A DNA stretch of 64,000 bases from Murinocardiopsis flavida (lineage in GTDB: Bacteria; Actinomycetota; Actinomycetes; Streptosporangiales; Streptosporangiaceae). The stretch spans positions 124,001-188,000 of the forward strand of contig NZ_PYGA01000011.1 in assembly GCF_003014485.1 (NCBI RefSeq). Direction: 5' to 3'. This document shows positions 16,852-25,338 of this stretch, in pieces (the stretch's first letter is position 1; every line of letters starts with the position of its first letter). The translations under genes were made by a program, and so were the position numbers. Under the pieces are notes generated by a model that worked only from the letters and a program-made list of their open reading frames with translations, did no database searches and was not told the DNA's origin.

Positions 16852-17253
16852 ATGGACCACAACGGCCCGATCGACTGGGATGGCCTGCGCGCCGCCGCGG
16901 CCGAGGCGATGGTCAGCGCCTACGCGCCCTACTCCGGGTTCCCGGTGGGTGCGGCGGCGCTGGTCGCCGACGGGCGGGTGGTGACCGGCTGCAACGTCGA
17001 GAACGCGTCCTACGGCCTGGGGCTGTGCGCCGAGTGCGGCCTCATCTCGGCGCTGCACACCAGCGGCGGCGGCCGGATCGTCGCGTTCACCTGCTGCAAC
17101 GGGGCGGGTGCGCGGCTGATGCCGTGCGGGCGCTGCCGTCAGCTCCTGTTCGAGCACGGCGGCGGCGAGCTGCTCGTCGACACCACCGAAGGGGTCATGA
17201 CCCTGGACCGGGTGCTGCCGCAGGCGTTCGGCCCGGCCGACCTGCCCCGCTGA
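16852..17253 (+). CDS. cdd: Cytidine deaminase
   Basis: A 133-residue cytidine deaminase, which converts cytidine/deoxycytidine to uridine/deoxyuridine. Zinc site: CAE (Cys59, Glu61 in GLGLCAECGL) and PCGRC (Cys92, Cys95); the substrate segment is NVENASYG. Normal length for the small tetrameric class. GAGAGG lies before the ATG at 16852. An in-frame GTG at 16762 overlaps the permease stop (GTGA) and has AAGGGGAG in front of it, so a 163-residue form coupled to the permease is possible. Placement behind a nucleoside importer is a standard salvage arrangement. Confidence 0.92.
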   Translation: MDHNGPIDWDGLRAAAAEAMVSAYAPYSGFPVGAAALVADGRVVTGCNVENASYGLGLCAECGLISALHTSGGGRIVAFTCCNGAGARLMPCGRCRQLLFEHGGGELLVDTTEGVMTLDRVLPQAFGPADLPR

Positions 17254-17258
17254 GTCCC

Positions 17259-17278
17259 CGGGCGGGCCCGGCCGCCCG
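17259..17278 (+). terminator. Hairpin after cdd
   Basis: CGGGCGG and CCGCCCG arms with a 6-nt loop, 5 bp after the stop. Probably ends the importer-cdd transcript. Confidence 0.5.
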
Positions 17279-17320
17279 TCCCGCGTACCGAGCCTGCCTG
17301 CCGGACTCTCGGCCGGACGG

Positions 17321-17707
17321 TCACTTTGGCGGCCTGGGGTCGTTCGGGGACGGGCGGGGCCCGTTCCTGTGCACCTGCTCCGGGCTGAAGCCGTGCGGCA
17401 GGTCGCGGGCGGGGCTCCACTTCGATTCGGGGTGCACGATCCAGTCGGACACGATCTCCCCGTTTCGCCGCCCGAAGACATGGATCAGGCCGACCCCCGC
17501 ACCGCCGACCACCAAGCCCAGCACCACCAAGAGCACATCGAGCCATCCGCTGTCAGGAATCTCGTGGCGCCTGGTGGACAGGGTGTCTGTCAAGACATTG
17601 ACGATCGTGATCAGGCCAAGACCTGCCAGCACGACCCCCACTTTGACCACGGTGGGCGCCCGCCCCGGATGTTCGCGCCGCCGACGCCTGCTCCTGGCTG
17701 AGCCCAT
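17321..17707 (-). CDS. Small membrane protein, two helices
   Basis: A 128-residue protein with a basic N terminus, two transmembrane segments (about 21-40 and 55-78) and a hydrophilic C-terminal tail. No family recognised. Third codon positions look less GC-rich than in the neighbours. It interrupts the usual cdd-deoA order, which, with the damaged genes beside it, suggests a later insertion or rearrangement here. Confidence 0.6.
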   Translation of the reverse strand: MGSARSRRRRREHPGRAPTVVKVGVVLAGLGLITIVNVLTDTLSTRRHEIPDSGWLDVLLVVLGLVVGGAGVGLIHVFGRRNGEIVSDWIVHPESKWSPARDLPHGFSPEQVHRNGPRPSPNDPRPPK

Positions 17708-17917
17708 CGCCGCCTACCCCGTTCCCCGATCCCCGGCTGGTCCGCATCGGCCCCTACTCGGACGGGCCGGGCGGGCGCCCGGTTCCGGTACCGTGCACCC
17801 CCGGCCCGCTCCAGGACCCCTGCCGGGAACCGTGTCCGTCCCGACCCGGTTCCGGCCCGCTACCCGACCGCCACCGGCTACGGCACCACGGCGCCGAGGG
17901 CCGGCCCGGTAGGACGG

Positions 17918-18129
17918 TCAGGCCGGTTCGGTCGGCAGCCCGGCCACCGTCCAGTCCTCGATGCCTTCGCGGTACTTGCGGACGTCGGTGTAGCCGAGTC
18001 GCACGAGGCGGTCGGCGACCTGTCCACTGTTGGGGCAGGCGGGGTTGGGGCAGGCGGGGTTGGCGCAGTAGGTGACGATCGCGGCGCCGCGGTCTGGGAG
18101 CAGTGTCGGCGCCTTGGTGTCGACGTCGT
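17918..18129 (-). pseudogene. Rhodanese-like domain, 5'-truncated
   Basis: The C-terminal half of a rhodanese domain: VTYCANPACP with the active-site Cys, then SGQVADRLVRLGYTDVRKY and WTVAGLP. The N-terminal half of the domain (about 60 residues) and any start codon are missing; homology seems to stop at about 18129, where a truncated TetR gene begins on the other strand. A 15-bp tandem duplication (18032-18061) repeats NPACP inside the active-site loop, another sign of decay. Confidence 0.65.
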
Positions 18130-18196
18130 CGCACGCAACCGCGCCGCAGTCCTCGACGCCGCGGCGCGGCTCTTCGCGGAACACGGGGTAAAGGAC

Positions 18197-18664
18197 GTGT
18201 CCATGGACCAGATCGCCGCGGCGGCCGGCGTCGGCAAGGGCACGCTCTTCCGCCGGTTCACCGACAAGTCCGGGCTCGCCGTCGCCCTCCTCGACGAGCG
18301 CGAGCGCGAACTCCAAGGCGCGATCCTGTCGGGGCCGCCGCCGCTCGGGCCCGGCGCGCCGGCCGCCCAACGGCTGACCGCGTTCACCGGCGCCTACCTG
18401 GACTACCTGCTCGCCCACATCGATCTGGTGCGGATGTCGGAGACGGCCACGGCAGGCGCCCGGTACCGCATCGGCGCGTACCGCTTCTGGCACCGGCACA
18501 CCACGATCCTGCTCGACGCCGCACACGACCCCGACCCCGCGGGCACCGCGCACACCCTGCTCGCGGCGCTGTCGGCCGAACACGTGGCCGGTGTCCTCGG
18601 CCACCTCGGCGAGGTCCGCCTCCGCGCCGCGATCACCCGCCTTGCCGCCGCGGTCGCGGCCTGA
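18197..18664 (+). CDS. TetR-family regulator, N terminus damaged
   Basis: The recognisable TetR reading frame begins at about 18128 (VARNRAAVLDAAARLFAEHG, helix 1 of the HTH) and continues into MDQIAAAAGVGKGTLFRRFTDKS and an all-alpha ligand domain. No ATG, GTG or TTG exists upstream in frame before the sequence runs into the opposite-strand rhodanese fragment. The first usable start is the GTG at 18197, which would delete helix 1. So the protein is either non-functional or started unconventionally. It once may have been divergent to the rhodanese gene. Confidence 0.6.
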   Translation: MSMDQIAAAAGVGKGTLFRRFTDKSGLAVALLDERERELQGAILSGPPPLGPGAPAAQRLTAFTGAYLDYLLAHIDLVRMSETATAGARYRIGAYRFWHRHTTILLDAAHDPDPAGTAHTLLAALSAEHVAGVLGHLGEVRLRAAITRLAAAVAA

Positions 18665-18740
18665 CGCAGTGGGGCGCGCGGGCGGGTGATGGTGGATTAG
18701 GGTCGCGGGCACCGGTTCGGACACCACGCCTGGAGCGCCC

Positions 18741-20021
18741 ATGGACGTCATCGACATCATCACCGCGAAGCGCGACGGGGGCGAGCTGTCGCCCGCGCAG
18801 ATCGACTGGGTCATCGGCGCCTACACAAAGGGCGACGTCGCCGAGGAGCAGATGGCGGCGCTGGCGATGGCGATCCTGCTGCGCGGCATGACCCGGCCGG
18901 AGGTGGCCCGATGGACCGAGGCGATGCTGTCGTCCGGTGAACGGCTGGACTTCACCGACCTCCCGCGGCCCACCGTCGACAAGCACTCCACGGGCGGGGT
19001 CGGCGACAAGATCACGCTGCCGCTCACCCCGCTCGTCGCCGCATGCGGCGGGGCGGTGCCCCAGCTCTCCGGGCGCGGGCTCGGGCACACCGGGGGGACG
19101 CTGGACAAATTGGAGTCCATTCCGGGGTGGCGGGCCGCGCTGTCGCCCGCCGAGATGCGCCGCTGCCTGGAGGACGTGGGCGCGGTGGTGTGCGCCGCGG
19201 GATCCGGGCTCGCCCCGGCCGACCGCAAGCTGTACGCGCTGCGCGACGTCACCGGGACCGTGGAGTCCATTCCGCTGATCGCGGGCTCCATCATGTCCAA
19301 GAAGCTGGCCGAGGGCACCGGCGCGCTGGTGCTCGACGTCAAGGTGGGCAGCGGCGCGTTCATGAAGGACGTCGACGCCGCGCGCGAACTCGCCCGCACC
19401 ATGGTCGACATCGGCAATGACAACGGCGTGCGCACGTCGGCGCTGCTGACCGCCATGGACACACCGCTGGGGCGGCAGGTCGGCAACGCGCTGGAGGTCG
19501 CCGAAGCTCTGGAGGTCCTCGGCGGCGGCGGCCCTTCGGACGTCGTCGAGCTGACGGTGGCGCTGGCCAGGGAGATGCTCGCCGCCGCGGGACTCGACGG
19601 CGCCAAGGACCCCGCCGCGGCACTGAGCGACGGCTCCGCCATGGACGCGTGGCGGAGCATGATCACCGCGCAGGACGGCGACCCGGACGCCCCGCTGCCG
19701 GTCGCCGCGGAGCGCACCCAGATCCTCGCGCCGTCGACCGGCGTGCTCACCCGGCTCGACGCGCACGCCGTGGGGGTGGCGGCGTGGCGCCTGGGCGCCG
19801 GCCGCGCCCGCAAGGAGGACGCGGTCTCGTTCGGCGCGGGGATCGCCCTGCACGCCAAACCCGGCGAGCAGGTGCGTGCCGGGGCGCCCCTGTTCACCCT
19901 GCACGCCGACGAACCCGCCCGGTTCGAGCGCGCCGCCGAACTGCTCGCCACGTCCTTCGACATCGACGGGCGCCACGAACCACTCCCCCTCGTCATCGAG
20001 AAGGTCGGCGCGACCGCCTGA
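18741..20021 (+). CDS. deoA: Thymidine (pyrimidine-nucleoside) phosphorylase
   Basis: A 426-residue class II nucleoside phosphorylase that splits thymidine/deoxyuridine (or uridine) with phosphate to base and pentose-1-phosphate. Seen: the family signature SGRGLGHTGGTLDKLESIPG, the phosphate site KHSTGGVGDK, and LDVKVGSGAFMK. GGAG lies before the ATG. It works with cdd and the importer upstream, and its deoxyribose-1-phosphate would be passed to the mutase at 27648 and DeoC at 44476. Confidence 0.94.
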   Translation: MDVIDIITAKRDGGELSPAQIDWVIGAYTKGDVAEEQMAALAMAILLRGMTRPEVARWTEAMLSSGERLDFTDLPRPTVDKHSTGGVGDKITLPLTPLVAACGGAVPQLSGRGLGHTGGTLDKLESIPGWRAALSPAEMRRCLEDVGAVVCAAGSGLAPADRKLYALRDVTGTVESIPLIAGSIMSKKLAEGTGALVLDVKVGSGAFMKDVDAARELARTMVDIGNDNGVRTSALLTAMDTPLGRQVGNALEVAEALEVLGGGGPSDVVELTVALAREMLAAAGLDGAKDPAAALSDGSAMDAWRSMITAQDGDPDAPLPVAAERTQILAPSTGVLTRLDAHAVGVAAWRLGAGRARKEDAVSFGAGIALHAKPGEQVRAGAPLFTLHADEPARFERAAELLATSFDIDGRHEPLPLVIEKVGATA

Positions 20022-20130
20022 CCGCGGGCCGCCCCGCCCCCTTCCCGTCCCCCTTCTCGTCCCCCTTCCCGTCCCACGCTCTCCCCGGTCCGCCCACCCC
20101 GCCGCTCCCCCGCCCGTCCGCCCGGGCCGG

Positions 20131-20190
20131 GCGGTGCCGGAGCAAGCGGTGTTGGAGCAGGCCGTACCGGAAATGGCTGTACCGGAGATA
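20131..20190. repeat. Four 15-bp tandem repeats (AVPEx coding pattern)
   Basis: Units at 20131, 20146, 20161 and 20176 of the type GCGGTGCCGGAGCAA; in frame they would read AVPEQ AVLEQ AVPEM AVPEI. They end 25 bp before the glyoxalase-fold gene but in a different frame. The same pentapeptide type (ALPET) is repeated in the dehydrogenase at 51491-51595. Confidence 0.8.
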
Positions 20191-20215
20191 CCACCGCACG
20201 GAAGAAGATGCCGCG

Positions 20216-20620
20216 ATGCCGTTCCGCACCCCGTTCCCACTCGTGTACACCGAGGACGTCGACCGGCTCGCCCGCTTCTACACGGGGATGTTCGGGTTCG
20301 ACACGGCGTACCGGTTCCCGGCCGACCCGTCGGCGCCCGTGGAGTTCTGCCAACTCGTCCTCGACGGATCCGCACTGGGGCTGGGCCGCCCCGTCGACCC
20401 CGCGCACGGCGGCCCGGTGACCGCGTCCAGTCGTCCGGCGACTTTCGAACTGTGTCTGGCGACCGACGACGTCGACGCGGAGGTCGCCCGGCTGCGCGCT
20501 GCGGGCACGACCGTCCTGCGTGATCCGGCGGACATGCCGTGGGGCGAGCGGATGGCCTATGTGGCCGACCCCGACGGCCACCCGATCATGCTGTTCGCGA
20601 CGCAGGCCCCGGGGAGCTGA
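20216..20620 (+). CDS. VOC (glyoxalase/bleomycin-resistance fold) protein
   Basis: A 134-residue single VOC module pair: PLVYTEDVDRLARFYTGMFG and a second half with FELCLATDDVDAEVARLRAAG and VADPDGHPIMLF. The fold is used by dioxygenases, glyoxalases and drug-binding proteins; the first metal His is not obvious, so the activity is open. The start ATG lies in frame behind AAGAAG. It follows deoA by 195 bp, mainly repeats. Confidence 0.85.
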   Translation: MPFRTPFPLVYTEDVDRLARFYTGMFGFDTAYRFPADPSAPVEFCQLVLDGSALGLGRPVDPAHGGPVTASSRPATFELCLATDDVDAEVARLRAAGTTVLRDPADMPWGERMAYVADPDGHPIMLFATQAPGS

Positions 20621-20635
20621 CAGCGCAGCCGCCGG

Positions 20636-22546
20636 TCACGGTGTGAGCCGGGGCGGCGCAGCGGCCGGTTCCCGTTCAGCCGTGCTGCCCGCCTCCGTCG
20701 CCTCGCCCGCTGGCCCGCCTGACGGCTCCCCCGTCGGTTCACTCCTCGGCTCCCGCCTCGTCTCCCCTGTCGGTTCCCCCATAGGCTCCCCCGTCGGCTC
20801 GCCTGCCGCCCTTCCGCCCGCCGCGGCACCGCGGCGGGCCCGGCGGCCGCGGAGCAGGTGCACGCAGCGGGCGACCAGCACGGCGGCGCCAGAGATCGCC
20901 GCGACGAGCAGGAACAGCATCAGTGTCGGCGCGGTGTACACCGCCCCGATCCATGGCAGGTCGCGTCCTCCGGCGAGCGGGGCGGACAGGCGGTGCACGG
21001 CGAGGGCCGCGAAGACCGTCGACACGTACGGCAGGCACCGGAGGGCAGCGCCCCACCAGGGACTGCCGGAGCGGCGCCGCGCCCACACGGCTGCGCGGCA
21101 GAGGCCGCGGACGCCGAGCAGCGCGGTGAGGGCGCCGAGCGCGAGCAGCACGACGTCCACCGCCATCAGGGCGGCAGCGGGCGGCGCCGGAGGCTCGGCC
21201 CCCTCGGAGAGCGCGATGAGGCCGGCCATGATCGCAACCGCGTCGCCTCGGCCCAGTCCGCTGCCCGCCATGACGGCGATGCCGTACCCGCTCTCCGGCA
21301 GCAGTGCCTGTTCCGCGGTGTAGGTGAACTGGATGCCGCCGTGCTGAATCGTCGGCGCGCCCCGCCCGGTGCGGCCCACTTCCCAGCCGAGAGCCTTCGT
21401 CTCCCCCGGTTCCGTGCCGTTGGGAGTGTGGGTCTGCTCGATGCCCTCGGCGGACAGGATGCGCCCGCCGCCGGGCCCGACCCCGCCGTTCTGCTGGGCG
21501 GCGAGCCACGCCGCCATGTCGTCGGCGGTACTGGCCATGCCCCCGGCGCCGTTGAAGAAGCTCTCCGGTTCGGGGAGGGACACGGGCACGCCGAGGACCG
21601 CGACGTGGCCGTCGGCGACGCCGGACGCCGCGACGTCGGCGGCGGTGTCGACGGTGACCGTGTCGGCCATGCCGAGCGGGGTGAAGACCGCGTCGTCCAG
21701 GAAGTCCGCGAACGGTTCACCGGAGACGACCTCCACCATCCTGGCGGCGACGTGGTAATTGGGGTTGTGGTAGTTCTCCTCCGTCCCCGGGTCCGCCACG
21801 AGCCGGACCCCGCTCAACCGCGCCACGGCGCCCTTCAGCGAATCGGGGGCCGGTTCCGACTTCTCCCTGAACCCGCTGTCCGAGAGCCCTGAAGTCTGGG
21901 TGAGCAGGTGGCGGACGGTGATCCGGTCGCTGCGCGGGTCGGCGGTGGTGAACTCGGGCAGGTAGGTCCGCACCGGCTCGTCCAGGCCGACCCGGCCGTC
22001 CTCGACCAACCGCATGACGGCTGCCCCGGTGAACGCCTTGCTGACCGACGCCAAGCCCATCGGGGTGTCGGCCGCCAACGGTTCCCCCGCCGAGTCGGTG
22101 CCATAGCCCGCGGTATGCACGACCGAGCCGTCCTTGGTGACGGCGACGGTCGCGCCGGGCAGCGCGGTGGAGTCGAGGTACTCCGCCATGTAGGCGTCGA
22201 CCGCCTCGGGGGTGAGGCCGCCGGAGGCGGTGTCGGCGCGGGCCGTCCCTGGCACGGCCGCCCCGGCGGCGCAGGCCAGTGCGAGCCCGGCGGCGGCGAC
22301 CCGCGGCAGCAGCGCGCGGACCCGGCGCCGCGCACGTGACGGCAAAGGGGGCGGTGCAGGTGACGGGGCAGGTGACGGGGCAGGTGAGCGCGCACCTGCT
22401 CGGGCCGCACCTGACAGTGCCATTCCAGGTGCGGGTGCCGTTCCGGGCGCGGGTGCGGCTCCAGGTGTGAGTGCCGGTCCGAGTGCGGGTGGGGACGGCG
22501 GGGCGGGTGTCGGATGAGGTGACGGGGCGGCGGCCATGGTGGACAT
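20636..22546 (-). CDS. Membrane-anchored serine beta-lactamase-like hydrolase
   Basis: A 636-residue protein: Pro-rich N terminus, a signal-peptide-like helix (about 75-104), a class C beta-lactamase/DD-peptidase-fold domain with SVSK (Ser167, Lys170) and YHN (Tyr259), and three C-terminal membrane helices. The last 50 residues are a Gly-Glu-Pro repeat tail (GEPTGEPMGEPTGE). Such proteins are mostly esterases or peptidases of unknown substrate. The signal helix lies far from the first Met, so a later start (Met42, at 22423) is possible. Two stacked ATGs stand at 22546 and 22537. Confidence 0.82.
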   Translation of the reverse strand: MSTMAAAPSPHPTPAPPSPPALGPALTPGAAPAPGTAPAPGMALSGAARAGARSPAPSPAPSPAPPPLPSRARRRVRALLPRVAAAGLALACAAGAAVPGTARADTASGGLTPEAVDAYMAEYLDSTALPGATVAVTKDGSVVHTAGYGTDSAGEPLAADTPMGLASVSKAFTGAAVMRLVEDGRVGLDEPVRTYLPEFTTADPRSDRITVRHLLTQTSGLSDSGFREKSEPAPDSLKGAVARLSGVRLVADPGTEENYHNPNYHVAARMVEVVSGEPFADFLDDAVFTPLGMADTVTVDTAADVAASGVADGHVAVLGVPVSLPEPESFFNGAGGMASTADDMAAWLAAQQNGGVGPGGGRILSAEGIEQTHTPNGTEPGETKALGWEVGRTGRGAPTIQHGGIQFTYTAEQALLPESGYGIAVMAGSGLGRGDAVAIMAGLIALSEGAEPPAPPAAALMAVDVVLLALGALTALLGVRGLCRAAVWARRRSGSPWWGAALRCLPYVSTVFAALAVHRLSAPLAGGRDLPWIGAVYTAPTLMLFLLVAAISGAAVLVARCVHLLRGRRARRGAAAGGRAAGEPTGEPMGEPTGETRREPRSEPTGEPSGGPAGEATEAGSTAEREPAAAPPRLTP

Positions 22547-22935
22547 GTTCGCCCTGTTGCCGCCCCCGGCCCCAGGGTGGCCGCCGTACGGTTCGGGTGT
22601 GGTTTTCCTCAGGGCGGACGGCGGCCGACGAACGTGCCGCGCCGAGAACCCCTTTCCGGGGCCGCCTGTGCCCCCATTGCCCCCGGTGCCCCCAGCGCCG
22701 CCAGTGCCGCCAGCGCCCCCAGCGCCCCCAGCGCCCCCAGCGCCGCCAGTGCCGGGGGCACCCTGTGCCCGAACGAGCGCCGTTTCCCGGATGACCCCCG
22801 GTGCCACCGCAAACCCGCCGTGCGCCCAAAGACCCGCCGTGCGCCTGAAACCCGCCGTGCGCCCGAAAACCCGCTGTTCCGGAGTGCGCCTGCTCCGGTA
22901 GCGTGCCGGTTCGTCCGTGATCGGAGGCCCCACCC
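22547..22935. other. Repeat-rich intergenic region upstream of PARG gene
   Basis: 389 bp between divergent genes. It holds a run of CCCCCAGCGCC-like 9- to 12-mers (about 22670-22755) and three copies of ACCCGCCGTGCGCC at 22813, 22832 and 22850 (18-19 bp period). No gene. Promoters for both sides must lie here, but none is clear. Confidence 0.6.
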
Positions 22936-23781
22936 GTGTCGACCATGCTGCGCGCCCGATGGCGGGAGACCAACGCCGCCGTCCAGCGGGGGTATTACAC
23001 CTACGACGGGCGGGAGGTCGCCCTGAACCCGTCCCTCGGCCCGATGCGCCGCGGGACCCTGCTGTACCGGCCGGAGGACATCGCGGCCCTGCCGGACCCC
23101 GGACCCGCCGCCGGACCCGCCGCCGCGGCCGCGGCCGAAAAGGGCACGGCGGTCGAGGTCACGACCGAGTCGACGCTCGCAGCCGCCCGCAGGCTCGCAG
23201 TGTCCGGCGGTGTCGCGGCGCTGAACTTCGCCTCGGCCCGCAACCCCGGTGGCGGGGTCGTCAACGGCGCCCGTGCCCAGGAGGAGAGCCTGGCGCGGTC
23301 GAGTGCGCTGTACGAGAGCCTCATCCGGTGTCCCGCGTTCTACGAGCACCACCGGGCGGAGCGCGACCTCCGCTACTCCGACCGGATCATCTACTCCCCC
23401 GGCGTCCCGGTGTTCCGCGACGACAATGGCGCGTGGCTGCCGGAGCCCTACCTGGTGGACTTCCTGACGGCCGCGGCGCCGAACAGGCGGATGATCGAAC
23501 GCAACACGCCGCACCTCGCCGACGGCGTCCTGCCGGCGCTGCGGCAGCGTGCGCGCGGCGTCCTCGCCGTCGCCGCGGCGAACGGGTGCACGCGGCTGGT
23601 CCTCGGCGCGTGGGGGTGCGGGGTGTTCGGCAACGTGCCCGCCGAGGTCGCCGAGGTGTTCCGCGCGCATCTCGCCGCGGAGTTCGCCGGTGCGTTCGCA
23701 CAGGTCGTGTTCGCGGTGCTCGACCGGCCGGACGGGCCGACGGTGGCGGCGTTCAGGGACGCGTTCGAGACGGGCGGCTGA
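22936..23781 (+). CDS. Bacterial-type poly(ADP-ribose) glycohydrolase (TIGR02452 family)
   Basis: A 281-residue macrodomain-like protein of the microbial PARG family. Seen: the catalytic loop NPGGGVVNGARAQEESLA with GGG at 105-107 and the Glu pair 116-117, the N-terminal ARWRETNAAVQRGYY helix and LGAWGCGVFGNVP, the C-terminal loop. Bacterial PARG proteins remove poly- or mono-ADP-ribose. The start is a GTG with GGAGG 8 bp upstream. No ADP-ribosyltransferase is visible nearby. Confidence 0.88.
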   Translation: MSTMLRARWRETNAAVQRGYYTYDGREVALNPSLGPMRRGTLLYRPEDIAALPDPGPAAGPAAAAAAEKGTAVEVTTESTLAAARRLAVSGGVAALNFASARNPGGGVVNGARAQEESLARSSALYESLIRCPAFYEHHRAERDLRYSDRIIYSPGVPVFRDDNGAWLPEPYLVDFLTAAAPNRRMIERNTPHLADGVLPALRQRARGVLAVAAANGCTRLVLGAWGCGVFGNVPAEVAEVFRAHLAAEFAGAFAQVVFAVLDRPDGPTVAAFRDAFETGG

Positions 23782-23815
23782 CCGCCGGAGCGCCCCGGGT
23801 CCGCGGGTGCGCATG

Positions 23816-23857
23816 CCGAGGGCCTCGCAGAGGTGGGGCACTCTGCGAGGTGCTCGG
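23816..23857. terminator. Bidirectional terminator between PARG and HNH genes
   Basis: CCTCGCAGAG (23823-23832) pairs with CTCTGCGAGG (23841-23850), extended by CCGAG/CTCGG (23816-23820 and 23853-23857), with an 8-nt loop. It lies between two convergent genes. Confidence 0.75.
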
Positions 23858-23918
23858 CGCGGGCGCTGCTCCCCCGGCGCGGGCGCTCCTCCCAGCGCGG
23901 GAACTATGGGCGCCGGGG

Positions 23919-25241
23919 TCAGGCCGCCATAGGCGGGGCCGGACCCGTGTGGTCGGGCGGGTCGGTGCCACCGGGGGGATCGGCGCCTCCGGGAGGATCG
24001 GTGCCCGCCGTTCCGTGATGCGCAGCCTCGCGCATGTACTTGAGGCGGTTGTGGCGCCCGCAGAGCAGCTGGGCGTTGGCGAGGTCGGTGCGGCCGCCTC
24101 GCCACCAGGGGATGCGGTGGTCGAGCTGGCACCAGCGCGCCGGGACCCCGCACCCTTCGTGCCACTGGCAGGTGGTGTGGTGCTCCAGCAGGGCGTCCCT
24201 GATGCGCTTGGGGAAGAGCCTGCGCGCCCGGCCGAGGTCGATGGGGTCGCCGGTGACCGGATCGATCACGACCCGGCGCAGGACGCAATCGGAGGCGAGC
24301 GCCTGGGCGAGTGAGCCGGGGACGTCGGTGTCGTGGTCGGTGCGCGCGGGCTCGGCGCCGTCGGTATCGCGCAGCCGCTCAAGGCTCACGCCGAGGTTGA
24401 TGTGGGGCCGCGCGCCTCCGCCCGAGGGGGCGGTGTCGGCGTGGGCCAAGGCGTGCTCGGCCATGGACATCATGGCGTCGAAGTAGCGCTGCTGGGCGGT
24501 GCGGTCGTCGTCGGGCCCCGGCGGGCACTGGAACATCTCGACGGCGCTGCGCCAGGTGAGCGCCGAACCTTCGTCGCCCCAGGCTTCGAGGTGGAACCCG
24601 GCGTCGAGGGACTGCGCGAAGCGTGCGCCGCGGGTGGCGTAGCGGTCGCGGTACTGCTCCTCGCGGGTGCGGGGGGCGACGCGGGACAGGATCTCGGCGC
24701 CGAGGCGGCGGATGTCGCGCAAGGTGACCCCTGCGGCCATGGCGGCCGGGACCAGGTGCTCCTCGCACGCGGTGCGGAACTCGGCGGGGCCGTCGAACTG
24801 GTCGGCGGGGTAGTGCGGCACGGCGTTCTCGACCGCCGCGATGATGGCGCCGACCGCGGCGATCGAGAGGTCGCCGCGGTGCGCCGCCGCGACGGCGAGC
24901 GGGTAGTCGGGGCCGTGTTCGGCGATGCGCGCGAGTGTGGTGGCCTCGGCCATAGGGCGGCCGGTGGTGGTGGCGATCCAGTCGGCGAGGTTGCGCCGCC
25001 CGGCGCGGGCGAGCGCACCGCTGGCGGCGAAGCGGGCGGCCTGTGCCGCCATGGCGAGATGCAGGCGGTCGATGCGCCCGGCCAGGGCGGTGATCTCGGC
25101 ACCGAGCTCGTCGGCCGCCGCGGCCGGGAGGTCGGCCTCGGCGCCCTCCTGTGCGAGGGCCGCCGCGGTGTCGAGCATGCCGAGCATGCGCGCCGGGCGG
25201 GACCCCGGCGCGAACGCTGCTCTGCTCGACGTGTTCTCCAT
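23919..25241 (-). CDS. DUF222/13E12-type HNH endonuclease-like protein
   Basis: A 440-residue protein of the actinobacterial DUF222-HNH (13E12 repeat) family. The N-terminal two thirds are the helical DUF222 domain; the C-terminal HNH nuclease has TCQWHEGCGVPARWCQLDHR and NAQLLCGRHNRLKY, complete with zinc cysteines and catalytic His. These are common multicopy genes with unknown role. The tail repeats DPPGG. The ATG at 25241 has GGAGG only 1 bp upstream; an in-frame GTG at 25301 lacks a clear site. Confidence 0.85.
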   Translation of the reverse strand: MENTSSRAAFAPGSRPARMLGMLDTAAALAQEGAEADLPAAAADELGAEITALAGRIDRLHLAMAAQAARFAASGALARAGRRNLADWIATTTGRPMAEATTLARIAEHGPDYPLAVAAAHRGDLSIAAVGAIIAAVENAVPHYPADQFDGPAEFRTACEEHLVPAAMAAGVTLRDIRRLGAEILSRVAPRTREEQYRDRYATRGARFAQSLDAGFHLEAWGDEGSALTWRSAVEMFQCPPGPDDDRTAQQRYFDAMMSMAEHALAHADTAPSGGGARPHINLGVSLERLRDTDGAEPARTDHDTDVPGSLAQALASDCVLRRVVIDPVTGDPIDLGRARRLFPKRIRDALLEHHTTCQWHEGCGVPARWCQLDHRIPWWRGGRTDLANAQLLCGRHNRLKYMREAAHHGTAGTDPPGGADPPGGTDPPDHTGPAPPMAA

Positions 25242-25338
25242 ACCTCCACGGTAGACACCCGCACCCCCGCGCGAAAGAAATTCTCGACGCCCTGTGGACA
25301 CCCGATAAAAACCCTTCTACCTGCGAAAACGCGGTTGT

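Noticed and set aside
18103-18891. Alternative plus-strand frame across the TetR gene that begins with ATG
   Set aside because: Its translation is Arg-rich and has no TetR features; the true HTH is in another frame.
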